Below, piece by piece: positions 1 through 5,602 of a stretch of 10,191 nucleotides of DNA (its first letter is position 1; each line of letters begins with the position of its first letter). Below the pieces are notes generated by a model. The model saw only the letters and a list, made by a program, of their open reading frames with translations. It did not search any database and was not told where the DNA came from. The translations under genes were made by a program, and so were the position numbers. Source of the stretch: Candidatus Methylarchaceae archaeon HK01M (GTDB taxonomy: Archaea > Thermoproteota > Nitrososphaeria > Nitrososphaerales > JACAEJ01); the NCBI GenBank assembly GCA_024256245.1, contig JAKLZD010000158.1:1-10191 (forward strand), given 5' to 3'.

Positions 1-2
1 TG

Positions 3-548
3 CACAAATATATTAAGAAGGGAACGATCCTAGGAACTCATCCAGTTTTTGGACCAGGAGCAAAAGATACGAATGAAAATTTCGTTCTTACTCCTACCAA
101 CAAAAAAGAGGAAAAATACGCTAGAGAATTAAAAATATGGCTAGAAGAAAGAGGTTTTAAAGTTAGTGTAATGTCTCCAAGAAAGCATGATGAACTAATG
201 GCAGTTATTCTAGGATTATCCCATTTTGTTGGTTTGGCTGTTGGAGATACATGGCTTGAATTGAATTTTAGAGAATTAGAAAAAATTTCTGGTACAAGTT
301 TTAAAACTCTTTTTAATCTTGTAGAAAATATCGTTAATACAGATCCAGAATTCTATTCTGTCCTTCAGATGAATCTACCTGATATCAACAAAGTAGAAAG
401 TTTATTTAAAAAGAAAATTGAAAAGTGGCTAAATATCATAAAGAATAAGGATAAGGAAAGATTTGTAACAGAGATGATAACCTTAAGAAAAAAATTAGAA
501 GAATCAAGAAGATATAGTATAAAAGATAACAGTTGCCAAAGCTCTTAG
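3..548 (+). CDS. tyrA: Prephenate dehydrogenase, 5'-truncated by window edge
   Basis: TyrA converts prephenate to 4-hydroxyphenylpyruvate with NAD(P)+ in cytoplasmic tyrosine biosynthesis. The frame is open from the window edge, so the N-terminal NAD-binding Rossmann domain (roughly the first 100-110 residues of the family) lies outside and 181 residues remain. The family motif GTHPVFGPGA, the counterpart of HPMFGP, is near the visible N-terminus. The segment HDELMAVILGLSHFVGLAVG, which contains the conserved His of the helical dimerisation/prephenate domain, follows at about residues 60-80. No ACT domain follows; the protein ends in a charged Lys/Glu-rich helix. An internal ATG at 171 is not the start, because conserved TyrA sequence continues upstream of it. 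The stop is TAG at 546-548. The motifs make the family clear; the pathway role is inferred from the family. Confidence 0.88.
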   Translation, partial: HKYIKKGTILGTHPVFGPGAKDTNENFVLTPTNKKEEKYARELKIWLEERGFKVSVMSPRKHDELMAVILGLSHFVGLAVGDTWLELNFRELEKISGTSFKTLFNLVENIVNTDPEFYSVLQMNLPDINKVESLFKKKIEKWLNIIKNKDKERFVTEMITLRKKLEESRRYSIKDNSCQSS

Positions 549-904
549 TAAGAAGAACTATTAAAGGCTATATTGTAGGTAAGATATTTAAATCGAAGCA
601 TATCGTTGTTCTGATGATCCTACAAGCTATGCATATAAGGGAGCGGCAGACGCCAAAGCAGCTTTAGCTTCTATGACATCTTACGTTTCAGATTTGGAAG
701 GTATCTTCGATTTGGGGGTCACCAAATCTTTGCTTCTGGATGAAATTCGGAACGCCTATAATAAAAGGAAAACCATTCATCTGGAGCGAGTCGCAATGGA
801 ATGGACAGAAACTCCGTGATGTGCCAGATTCAGTAGATGGGGAATATAACCTTTTACATGTATATATCAGATGAAATTTATCCCATATGAATCTCTTACT
901 GGCA

Positions 905-1012
905 CTAACCGCCACCTTCATAATTAAGCCAATAATTCGAATAGTAGATGACATCTCCTTTGACGAAGAGCTCTGATCCACATAATGGGCACTTCTTGAC
1001 AGGTTCAACCAT
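905..1012 (-). CDS. Possible small zinc-ribbon peptide (or remnant of one)
   Basis: This minus-strand frame encodes 35 residues starting MVEPVKKCPLCGSELFVKG. It has one CPxCG zinc knuckle, typical of the first half of archaeal zinc ribbons. A GGTGAG element 4 nt upstream of the ATG at 1012 resembles a Shine-Dalgarno site. An in-frame ATG at 1024 would add MVSI. The frame ends at TAG (905-907) just after Gly-Gly-Gly, and no second CxxC follows, so a complete ribbon cannot form within one chain. Either it is a half-ribbon that dimerises or it is a truncated gene. A longer minus-strand frame (688-1008) overlaps it in another phase and has no recognisable motif. Confidence is low because of the length. 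Confidence 0.25.
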   Translation of the reverse strand: MVEPVKKCPLCGSELFVKGDVIYYSNYWLNYEGGG

Positions 1013-1299
1013 TATGCTCACCATATATTAATCTAACTCTAATTAAACATCTTGGATATCGATGAAAAATGGGGAATCTAGATAGACCCATTGCTAAGAA
1101 ATTTCAACTTACTTAACTAAACGGCTCAGAGGGCATATAGCAATGGGGACAAACACTATCCCTGCCACCTTTGTAGATGTGATAAGTTCTTTTATCGCAA
1201 CAAATTCTAGAATCGTGGGTATCACTATAAAAGTGAAAGATGATTCTTTTTGATATCGACTATTTTTAATGAGTAAAGCAGATCTATCCTTATGTGAAT

Positions 1300-1307
1300 C
1301 TTAAATA
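1300..1307 (+). promoter_or_regulatory. TATA box for the RAM-domain gene
   Basis: The sequence cttaaata is centred about 26 nt upstream of the ATG at 1330. That is the archaeal TATA-to-start distance expected for a leaderless transcript beginning at that ATG. It would make the ATG at 1309, which lies just 1 nt after this box, an unlikely start. Confidence 0.4.
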
Positions 1308-1329
1308 GATGTTTCTCATCCTAATATCT

Positions 1330-1551
1330 ATGCCTATAGCGTTCGTATTGATGAGTGTAGAGTCGGGCTCTGATAGGGCCATCATGAAGAAGCTAAAAGA
1401 TATGGTGGTTGAAGAAGCCTACGAAATTTATGGCGCCTATGACATCATAGCCAAAATCAAAGCGGAGAGCGTAGATAGGTTAAAGGAGATAGTCATGAAG
1501 ATAAGAAAGATAAAAGATGTACGTACCACACTTACTCTTTTAGTAGTTTAA
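1330..1551 (+). CDS. Stand-alone Lrp/AsnC ligand-binding (RAM) domain protein
   Basis: A 73-residue protein that is entirely an Lrp/AsnC effector-binding domain: it opens MPIAFVLMSVESGSD, contains EEAYEIYGAYDIIAKIKA in the middle, and ends KIKDVRTTLTLLVV. These match the beta-alpha-beta-beta-alpha-beta RAM fold, including the conserved YGxYDI loop. There is no helix-turn-helix, so it cannot bind DNA alone. Family members of this type form oligomers that bind amino acids and may modulate full-length Lrp proteins. Family homologues usually begin at the Met-Pro seen here, and a TATA box sits about 26 nt upstream, so I prefer this start to the ATG at 1309. The gene lies between tyrA and a convergent citG-like gene. 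The ligand is unknown; an amino-acid role is only suggested by the family. Confidence 0.85.
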   Translation: MPIAFVLMSVESGSDRAIMKKLKDMVVEEAYEIYGAYDIIAKIKAESVDRLKEIVMKIRKIKDVRTTLTLLVV

Positions 1552-1814
1552 ACTTTGGCAACGAAAAAAGAGTCGTAAAAGAAGACAATAGAAGATAGAA
1601 CGAGAACTTTCACGATCGAAGAAAATGATGGATATGCGTTGGGCGCCATGATGCGTTTAATCATGATATACCCCACAATGCCCTATTTAATCATCTGAAG
1701 TTAAAACTCTTCAATAAAAGAAGTTTAGATATTCCCTTGATTATTCGTGAGATAGATACACTCTCTCAACAAAATGGTAAATCGGCAACTACGCCCCCAG
1801 TATTTTTGACCCTT

Positions 1815-2822
1815 TTAAGGTCTCATCCCACACAAAATCGCGATCATTAAAGATGAGGCTGTTATATCGGCCGTTGTCCCAGGGTTTAGCCGGTTTTGTG
1901 AATCTCTCAGATTTTTATCTAATCGAATCAGTGCTTTCCCCCCAGCCTTAGAAGTTAGACCTCCCAACTTCAAGACATTCTTGGCTTGTCTGGAAATCTT
2001 CTTAGCTTCGACCAATCCTATCTCCACTGCTTTATTAATCTTCTTTACATGCTTCACCCCAACCTTTCTAGCTACGAGTGTATCAGGATATTTTGCTAAT
2101 ATAGTCAGGAATGTATGTACTGTTGCTATGTTTATATCGCCAATCTTTTTATAGATGTCTATTAGAGTTTTATAGCCTACATTAAAAGAAAGTCTCATCC
2201 CTGTAGTTAGCTCTTTGGCTATATTATCCCATCCAGATGAAATCTTCATCAGCTCATATAAATTGATATCTTTCTCTATTAACTTGCTTTTTACATCGCT
2301 TTCTATAATGTCTGGTGCGTCTTCTACCTCCAACCGACCTAGAGCCTCGATGCTAGAGGTAAGAACTACATCGCAGACATCCATAGCGTCTTGAGGAGTT
2401 GTCAATCTCATGATCTTTGATAGAATTTGACGTAATTTGTTAGGTTCCACCCTTTCAAATTTTATGGTAGTAAATCCGGCCGATGCTGCCAAAGGTACGA
2501 AGAGTAGGCTTATGCCAAGATGCGTGTTACCTCCTTTGTGCCATAATCTAACTTCATGAATAGCTTTCTTAATGTATCTGCCGATTTCTATCTCATCGAT
2601 TCTGATCTGATCAAGGCTTGCCCTCATTCCCCTTAATGCAACTTCTCTTACAGAAGGTCCAAGGGCTATAGAGCCAGCCAGATAATGCTCAAAGCGCGTG
2701 TCGATGAAATCAAAATCTCTATGTACGTTCCCAGGTTTTGGTGTGCCACTCACTTCTAAGGCTGATGCAAGTTGAGCTGACATCATTATATTATCAGCTA
2801 TCTTTAAAAGGTCCTTTTCCAT
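1815..2822 (-). CDS. CitG/MdcB family (triphosphoribosyl-dephospho-CoA synthase-like) protein
   Basis: A 335-residue protein of the CitG family (COG1767). The characterised bacterial members join ATP and dephospho-CoA into 2'-(5''-triphosphoribosyl)-3'-dephospho-CoA, the prosthetic-group precursor of citrate lyase and malonate decarboxylase. Three family signatures are visible: SGTPKPGNVHRDFDF (about residues 25-39), KGGNTHLGISLL (96-107, matching the family NTHKG motif) and NPGTTADITASSL (313-325, matching NPGGSADLLA). Length is normal for the family. Members are common in archaea that lack citrate lyase, where the substrate is not established to my knowledge, and none of the partner genes is in this window. 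It is transcribed alone, divergently from the iron operon, with a TATA-like element close upstream of the ATG. Family assignment is firm; the reaction is uncertain. Confidence 0.85.
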   Translation of the reverse strand: MEKDLLKIADNIMMSAQLASALEVSGTPKPGNVHRDFDFIDTRFEHYLAGSIALGPSVREVALRGMRASLDQIRIDEIEIGRYIKKAIHEVRLWHKGGNTHLGISLLFVPLAASAGFTTIKFERVEPNKLRQILSKIMRLTTPQDAMDVCDVVLTSSIEALGRLEVEDAPDIIESDVKSKLIEKDINLYELMKISSGWDNIAKELTTGMRLSFNVGYKTLIDIYKKIGDINIATVHTFLTILAKYPDTLVARKVGVKHVKKINKAVEIGLVEAKKISRQAKNVLKLGGLTSKAGGKALIRLDKNLRDSQNRLNPGTTADITASSLMIAILCGMRP

Positions 2823-2847
2823 AGTAGGTATAACAAAAGTATCTAAT

Positions 2848-2855
2848 GATATATC
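2848..2855 (-). promoter_or_regulatory. TATA-like element for the citG-family gene
   Basis: Read on the minus strand, the sequence gatatatc is centred about 29 nt upstream of the ATG at 2822. This fits an archaeal core promoter with a very short leader. No Shine-Dalgarno site is visible before this ATG. Confidence 0.35.
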
Positions 2856-2954
2856 TTTGTTTATCTTATCTTATACTATGAGAATAACTGAACTCTTAAA
2901 TATTTACTATTCTTCTTCAGATGACTTTAGCTATTTACTATAAAATCGAAAAAA

Positions 2955-2970
2955 GGAAAAATTTATAAAT
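2955..2970 (+). promoter_or_regulatory. BRE/TATA core promoter of the feo operon
   Basis: The purine-rich ggaaaaa (2955-2961) followed by tttataaat (2962-2970) is a good archaeal BRE plus TATA box. Transcription would start near 2992-2997, directly at the edge of the palindromic operator at 2996-3009. A second AT-rich element, tttatata (2982-2989), could serve as an alternative TATA box, with a start near 3012. Confidence 0.5.
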
Positions 2971-2995
2971 ATAGCTTTAGATTTATATAATAAAT

Positions 2996-3009
2996 TTAGG
3001 TAAACCTAA
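2996..3009 (+). promoter_or_regulatory. DtxR/IdeR-type operator palindrome
   Basis: TTAGGT-aa-ACCTAA is a perfect inverted repeat with 6-bp arms. Its TTAGG half-sites are those of DtxR/IdeR iron boxes (consensus TTAGGxTAxxCTAA type). It sits about 26 nt downstream of the best TATA box, over the predicted transcription start, where bound repressor would block RNA polymerase. The operon it controls encodes ferrous-iron transport and, as its last gene, a DtxR-family protein. The assignment is inferred from sequence similarity and context. Confidence 0.7.
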
Positions 3010-3050
3010 CATATAAGGGGGGTATTGCGTCGAAGATACGTTTTAGTGAT

Positions 3051-3293
3051 ATGGAATCCGTTAATAAGGGCGTCGTCGTTAGGATCAAAGGAAGCGGTAC
3101 GACTAGACGCCGAATCATGGATATGGGAATAGTCGGAAGATCCGAGATAAAAGTAATCCGCCAAGCGCCCCTGAAGAATCGTATGGAGTTCGAAATTCGA
3201 GATTATAATTTACTCTTGAGAAAAAAGAAGGAGATAACATATATGTTTATTTGGAGGGAGAGTGATGGGAATATTACGCTTCCCGCACCGTAG
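3051..3293 (+). CDS. feoA: FeoA domain protein 1, with shifted 3' end
   Basis: FeoA is a small cytoplasmic SH3-like protein that assists the FeoB Fe(II) transporter. Residues 1-57 match the family: MESVNKGVVVRIKG, then TTRRRIMDMGIVGRSEIKVI, then EFEIRDYNLLLR. After an A-run at 3221-3226 the zero frame runs into a non-family tail ending at 3293. The -1 frame instead gives KKEGDNIYVYLEGE and a stop at 3263-3265, exactly a FeoA C-terminus, for a 71-residue product. The zero frame contains the heptamer A AAA AAG there. The start is also unclear: family-like sequence (IRFSD) continues upstream of the ATG at 3051, but the frame reaches a stop at 2997 without an ATG, GTG or TTG. The strong SD-like G-run at 3017-3022 sits directly before an ATT at 3024. 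It is the first gene after the operator. Confidence 0.75.
   Translation: MESVNKGVVVRIKGSGTTRRRIMDMGIVGRSEIKVIRQAPLKNRMEFEIRDYNLLLRKKKEITYMFIWRESDGNITLPAP
3221..3227 (+). other. dnaX-like slippery heptamer A AAA AAG in feoA1
   Basis: In the feoA1 reading frame the codons AGA AAA AAG present the classical -1 slippery heptamer used in E. coli dnaX. Slipping back one base here restores the FeoA family C-terminus and a stop that overlaps the feoA2 start. I see no upstream SD-like stimulator and no strong downstream hairpin. A one-base deletion in an original seven-A run, genuine or from sequencing, is therefore an equally good explanation. Confidence 0.4.
3253..3257 (+). promoter_or_regulatory. 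Shine-Dalgarno site for feoA2
   Basis: GGAGG is placed 7 nt before the ATG at 3265, inside the end of feoA1. Together with the TGATG overlap (feoA1 shifted-frame stop 3263-3265, feoA2 ATG 3265-3267) it supports translational coupling and this start rather than the ATG at 3352. Confidence 0.55.
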
Positions 3294-3639
3294 ACGAGCT
3301 CATATCAAGAAATTACATCATAGAGGAAAAACCAGAAGTTATCGTCGATATATGCCTCTGGTTATGCTTCCTATAGGTGCCAAGGGGAAGATTACTGGAA
3401 TTCTTGGTGGTAGAAGGGTAGTTAGGAGATTAAGCGATATGGGTTTTATTCCTGGTGTTGAGGTGAAGGTTGTGCACTCCCATGCTTCCCCTAATCATGG
3501 ACATGGAGGACCTTTGGTAGTCGAAATTAAGGATACGAGGATCGCTCTGGGGAGGGGAGTTGCCATGAAGATCATGGTACAGGAGTCGATGGTTAATAGT
3601 ACATACAGTGGCATTGATAGGGAACCCAAACGTGGGTAA
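3265..3639 (+). CDS. feoA: FeoA domain protein 2, with basic N-terminal leader
   Basis: From residue 30 this is a FeoA domain: MPLVMLPIGAKGKITGI, GGRRVVRRLSDMGFIPG, GGPLVVEIKDTRIALGRG, then AMKIMV. A His-rich loop (HSHASPNHGHGG) lies between the second and third strands, an unusual insertion that might touch metal. Residues 1-29 (MGILRFPHRRRAHIKK...) hold 11 Arg/Lys and 4 His. They are encoded by a piece of feoB read in another frame, so they are not ancestral FeoA sequence. The ATG at 3265 has a GGAGG at ideal spacing; the ATG at 3352 fits the family start but has no SD. The C-terminus runs 32 bp into the feoB GTPase gene in a different frame, so the tail after about IMVQESMV is also not family sequence. 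The likely role is to assist FeoB. Confidence 0.8.
   Translation: MGILRFPHRRRAHIKKLHHRGKTRSYRRYMPLVMLPIGAKGKITGILGGRRVVRRLSDMGFIPGVEVKVVHSHASPNHGHGGPLVVEIKDTRIALGRGVAMKIMVQESMVNSTYSGIDREPKRG
3281..3352 (+). repeat. 72-bp feoB-derived fragment between feoA1 and feoA2
   Basis: This segment matches 3788-3859 inside the feoB GTPase gene at 67 of 72 positions with no gaps. It encodes FeoB residues 61-84 (SRTVDELISRNYIIEEKP...) in the frame in which feoA1's shifted product stops at 3263-3265. Four of the five differences are synonymous and one gives Thr for Ala. It ends exactly at the family-type ATG of feoA2. It is best explained as a remnant of a second feoB copy left by recombination between feoAB units. 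Confidence 0.85.
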
Positions 3640-4300
3640 GTCGGTCATATTCAATAACTTGATACCTGGCGCAAGGCAGCATGTGGGAAATTGGCCAGGC
3701 AAGACCGTTGAAAAGAAAGAAGGTAAATGTATCCACAAAGGGATCGAGTTGAAGATAGTTGACCTACCTGGAACTTATAGTCTCACCTCCCGCGCCGTGG
3801 ACGAGCTCATATCACGAAACTACATCATAGAGGAAAAACCAGAAGTTATAGTCGATATAGTCGACGCATCAAACATCGAGAGGAACCTTTATCTCACACT
3901 CTTGCTACTTGAGCTGGAAGCAAACTTAGTTATAGCTTTGAACATGTTCGATATCGCGGAAAACAAGGGCTATAAGATCGATGTGAAGAAGCTCTCGGAA
4001 CAACTTAGTGTGCCGATAGTTCCGACAGTGGCGACCACTAAAGAGGGCATGGAAGAACTTAAGGATGAAATAATCAAAGCTGCAATAAGAAAAGGCTCGA
4101 TAAAGACCAAGATAACCTATGGAGAGAAGATAGAAGATTTGATAAACTCCATAGTGAAGATCATAAAAAAAGATGAGACTTTGGCTAAAAATTATCCACT
4201 GAGGTGGATGGCAATCAAGCTCTTGGAGAAGGACGAAGAAATTCTAGAAAAGATCAGGAATAGCAAATACCACCATGAACTAATGGAGGTGATATCTTGA
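3608..4300 (+). CDS. feoB: FeoB GTPase (G) domain as a separate protein
   Basis: This is the cytoplasmic G-protein half of the ferrous-iron transporter FeoB, 230 residues. All nucleotide-binding motifs are present: G1 GNPNVGKS (5-12), G2 Thr33 within NWPGKTVEKKEG, G3 DLPG (52-55), G4 NMFD (112-115) and a G5-like VPTVATTKEG. A helical GDI-like region follows from about residue 165. The chain ends at ELMEVIS, where normal FeoB continues into the membrane part; that part is the next gene, overlapping by 4 bp. The start is uncertain. GTG at 3608 is the only start codon after the upstream stop at 3566 and leaves almost nothing before the first strand. The nearest SD (AGGAG, 3581-3585) is too far away and better suits an ATG at 3589 in the feoA2 frame. 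A one-base change near 3607 would fuse FeoA2 to FeoB. Confidence 0.87.
   Translation: MALIGNPNVGKSVIFNNLIPGARQHVGNWPGKTVEKKEGKCIHKGIELKIVDLPGTYSLTSRAVDELISRNYIIEEKPEVIVDIVDASNIERNLYLTLLLLELEANLVIALNMFDIAENKGYKIDVKKLSEQLSVPIVPTVATTKEGMEELKDEIIKAAIRKGSIKTKITYGEKIEDLINSIVKIIKKDETLAKNYPLRWMAIKLLEKDEEILEKIRNSKYHHELMEVIS
3788..3859 (+). repeat. feoB copy of the 72-bp duplicated segment
   Basis: This is the partner of the repeat at 3281-3352, here in its native place in the FeoB G domain just after the DLPG (G3) motif. Direct orientation and a spacing of 507 bp make the pair a possible substrate for homologous deletion of feoA2 and the feoB start. Confidence 0.85.
4285..4293 (+). promoter_or_regulatory. 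Perfect Shine-Dalgarno site for the split feoB membrane gene
   Basis: GGAGGTGAT is a full 9-base complement to the 16S anti-SD. It lies in the last codons of the G-domain gene, with the GGAGG core 7 nt before the TTG at 4297. This strongly supports independent initiation of the membrane part, and so argues that the FeoB split is real and not an assembly error. Confidence 0.75.
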
Positions 4301-5592
4301 AGGCAAGAGAAGTCCTAGGGGACGACCCAGAAATCGTACTTGCAGATGAGAGGTACAATCTTATACACACCATATTAGACACTACATTGGTAAGAGGGGC
4401 TAAGAAGTGGGCCCAATCTGATATGCTTGACAAGGTTTTCCTTCATAAATATCTAGGTATACCTGTATTCCTAACCCTTGCTTGGGCCATGTTCCAGTTT
4501 GCTTTTGATGTTTCCGCGCCCTTCATGAAGATGATAGGCCTCTTCTTTGGGTTGCTTGCCGAAGCATCAAGGGGCATCCCTAATGAGGTCCTTGCCTCCT
4601 TTTTAAGTGATGGCATCTTTGGCGGATTGGGTTTCATATTAACTTTCATACCTCTCATATTCTCCTTGTTCTTTGCAATAGCTATCTTAGAAGACAGCGG
4701 CTATCTAGCTAGAGCAGCCTTCATCATGGACAAGTTTATGTTCAAGTTAGGACTACATGGAAGATCCTTCATACCAATGCTCCTCGGTTTTGGATGCAAC
4801 GTACCTGCCATGATGGCTACTAGGAGTATCGAATCTGAAAAGGACAGACTAATAACACTATTGATCAACCCATTTATATCTTGCTCTGCACGACTTCCTG
4901 TCTATATCCTTATAGCAGGCGCCTTTTTCGGTTCAATGGCGTCTACAGCGATATGGTCCATGTATTTTTTGGGGATCGTCTTAGCCATACTATTGGCACT
5001 ATTATTGAGAAAGACTGTACTGCGAGGAGAACCCACTCCTTTCATAATGGAACTCCCACTGTACAAAACGCCTACATTTCACGGATCTGTAATCCACATG
5101 TGGGACAGAGGTGTTCAATTCCTTAAGAAGGCGGGTACATACCTCTTGGTTGGCGCGATCATACTATGGTTCCTGTCGAGTTTCCCTTGGGGCGTTGCTC
5201 AAGAATCTGTTGAACTCTCCTATACAGGACAAATAGGCCACGCTTTAGAACCGATTTTCAGACCCCTTGGATTTGATTGGCGGATCGTTTCTTCCCTGAT
5301 CTTCGGATTCATGGCTAAGGAGATCGTTGTAGAGTCACTTGGAATAATTTATGCAGTTGAAGGAGAAGCAGCGATTGCAGGAGCTTTAGTTGTGGACTAC
5401 ACGCCCCTTATCGGCTTTGCTTTGATGGCTTTCATCTTATTGTATATACCTTGCCTTGCAACAGTTGGCACAATGAGGAAGGAATCAGGTTCTTGGAAAT
5501 GGACTATCTTCCAAGTAGTCTTGTCACTCGTCTTAGCCTACCTAATCGGACTAACCATCACAGGAATAGGGGGTATGTTAGGATACACTTAG
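4297..5592 (+). CDS. feoB: FeoB membrane (Fe2+ channel) subunit, split from the G domain
   Basis: This 431-residue integral membrane part of FeoB conducts Fe(II) across the cytoplasmic membrane. It begins with the KAREVLGDDPEIVLADERY linker that in ordinary FeoB follows the GDI helices, then SDMLDKVFLHKYLGIPVF and the first membrane helices. The first gate repeat carries GFGCNVPA (164-171) and NPFISCSARLPVY (191-203). The second carries FMAKEIVVESLG (338-349) and PCLATVGTMRKESGSW (385-400). The conserved Cys residues 167, 196 and 386 fit the family. I count roughly eight or more hydrophobic segments. The start is TTG at 4297, overlapping the G-domain stop (TTGA), with a perfect SD just upstream. 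The two polypeptides must reassociate to act as a GTP-driven transporter. Confidence 0.92.
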   Translation: MKAREVLGDDPEIVLADERYNLIHTILDTTLVRGAKKWAQSDMLDKVFLHKYLGIPVFLTLAWAMFQFAFDVSAPFMKMIGLFFGLLAEASRGIPNEVLASFLSDGIFGGLGFILTFIPLIFSLFFAIAILEDSGYLARAAFIMDKFMFKLGLHGRSFIPMLLGFGCNVPAMMATRSIESEKDRLITLLINPFISCSARLPVYILIAGAFFGSMASTAIWSMYFLGIVLAILLALLLRKTVLRGEPTPFIMELPLYKTPTFHGSVIHMWDRGVQFLKKAGTYLLVGAIILWFLSSFPWGVAQESVELSYTGQIGHALEPIFRPLGFDWRIVSSLIFGFMAKEIVVESLGIIYAVEGEAAIAGALVVDYTPLIGFALMAFILLYIPCLATVGTMRKESGSWKWTIFQVVLSLVLAYLIGLTITGIGGMLGYT

Positions 5593-5602
5593 AGGTGAAA
5601 AA

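Larger units (their letters stand above)
549..1308. other. Long stretch without a confident gene; possible decayed coding sequence
   Basis: About 760 bases with no convincing full-length gene. A stop-free frame on the plus strand at 592-819 encodes a helical, natural-looking peptide (for example DLEGIFDLGVTKSLLLDEIR) but has no start codon before an internal ATG at 673. A TATA-like tatttaaat lies at 585-593. On the minus strand a short zinc-ribbon-like frame lies at 905-1012 (listed separately). On the plus strand, 1121-1210 reads a CHLCRCDKFF Cys-rich peptide without a start. No tRNA, rRNA or strong terminator was seen. The mix of short motif-bearing frames suggests gene decay, but this is inference. 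Confidence 0.4.

Noticed and set aside
688..1008. Minus-strand 106-residue frame
   Set aside because: It begins at TTG, has a Ser/Phe-rich composition with no motif, and overlaps the better-supported zinc-ribbon frame that has an SD.
1121..1210. Cys-rich zinc-finger-like plus-strand frame
   Set aside because: It has no start codon, no correctly spaced His pair in frame, and a stop soon after the Cys residues; kept only as a hint of decay.
1647..1665. Inverted repeat catgat - 7 nt - atcatg in the 1552-1814 gap
   Set aside because: The 6-bp AT-rich stem has no T-tract or link to a promoter, and is expected by chance. No gene, tRNA or terminator was recognised in this 263-bp gap.
3430..3738. 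Minus-strand frame across the feoA2/feoB junction
   Set aside because: It lies opposite two conserved domains on the plus strand and shows no motif of its own.
4881..5126. Plus-strand 81-residue frame within the feoB membrane gene
   Set aside because: It is an out-of-phase shadow of a strongly conserved transporter segment.
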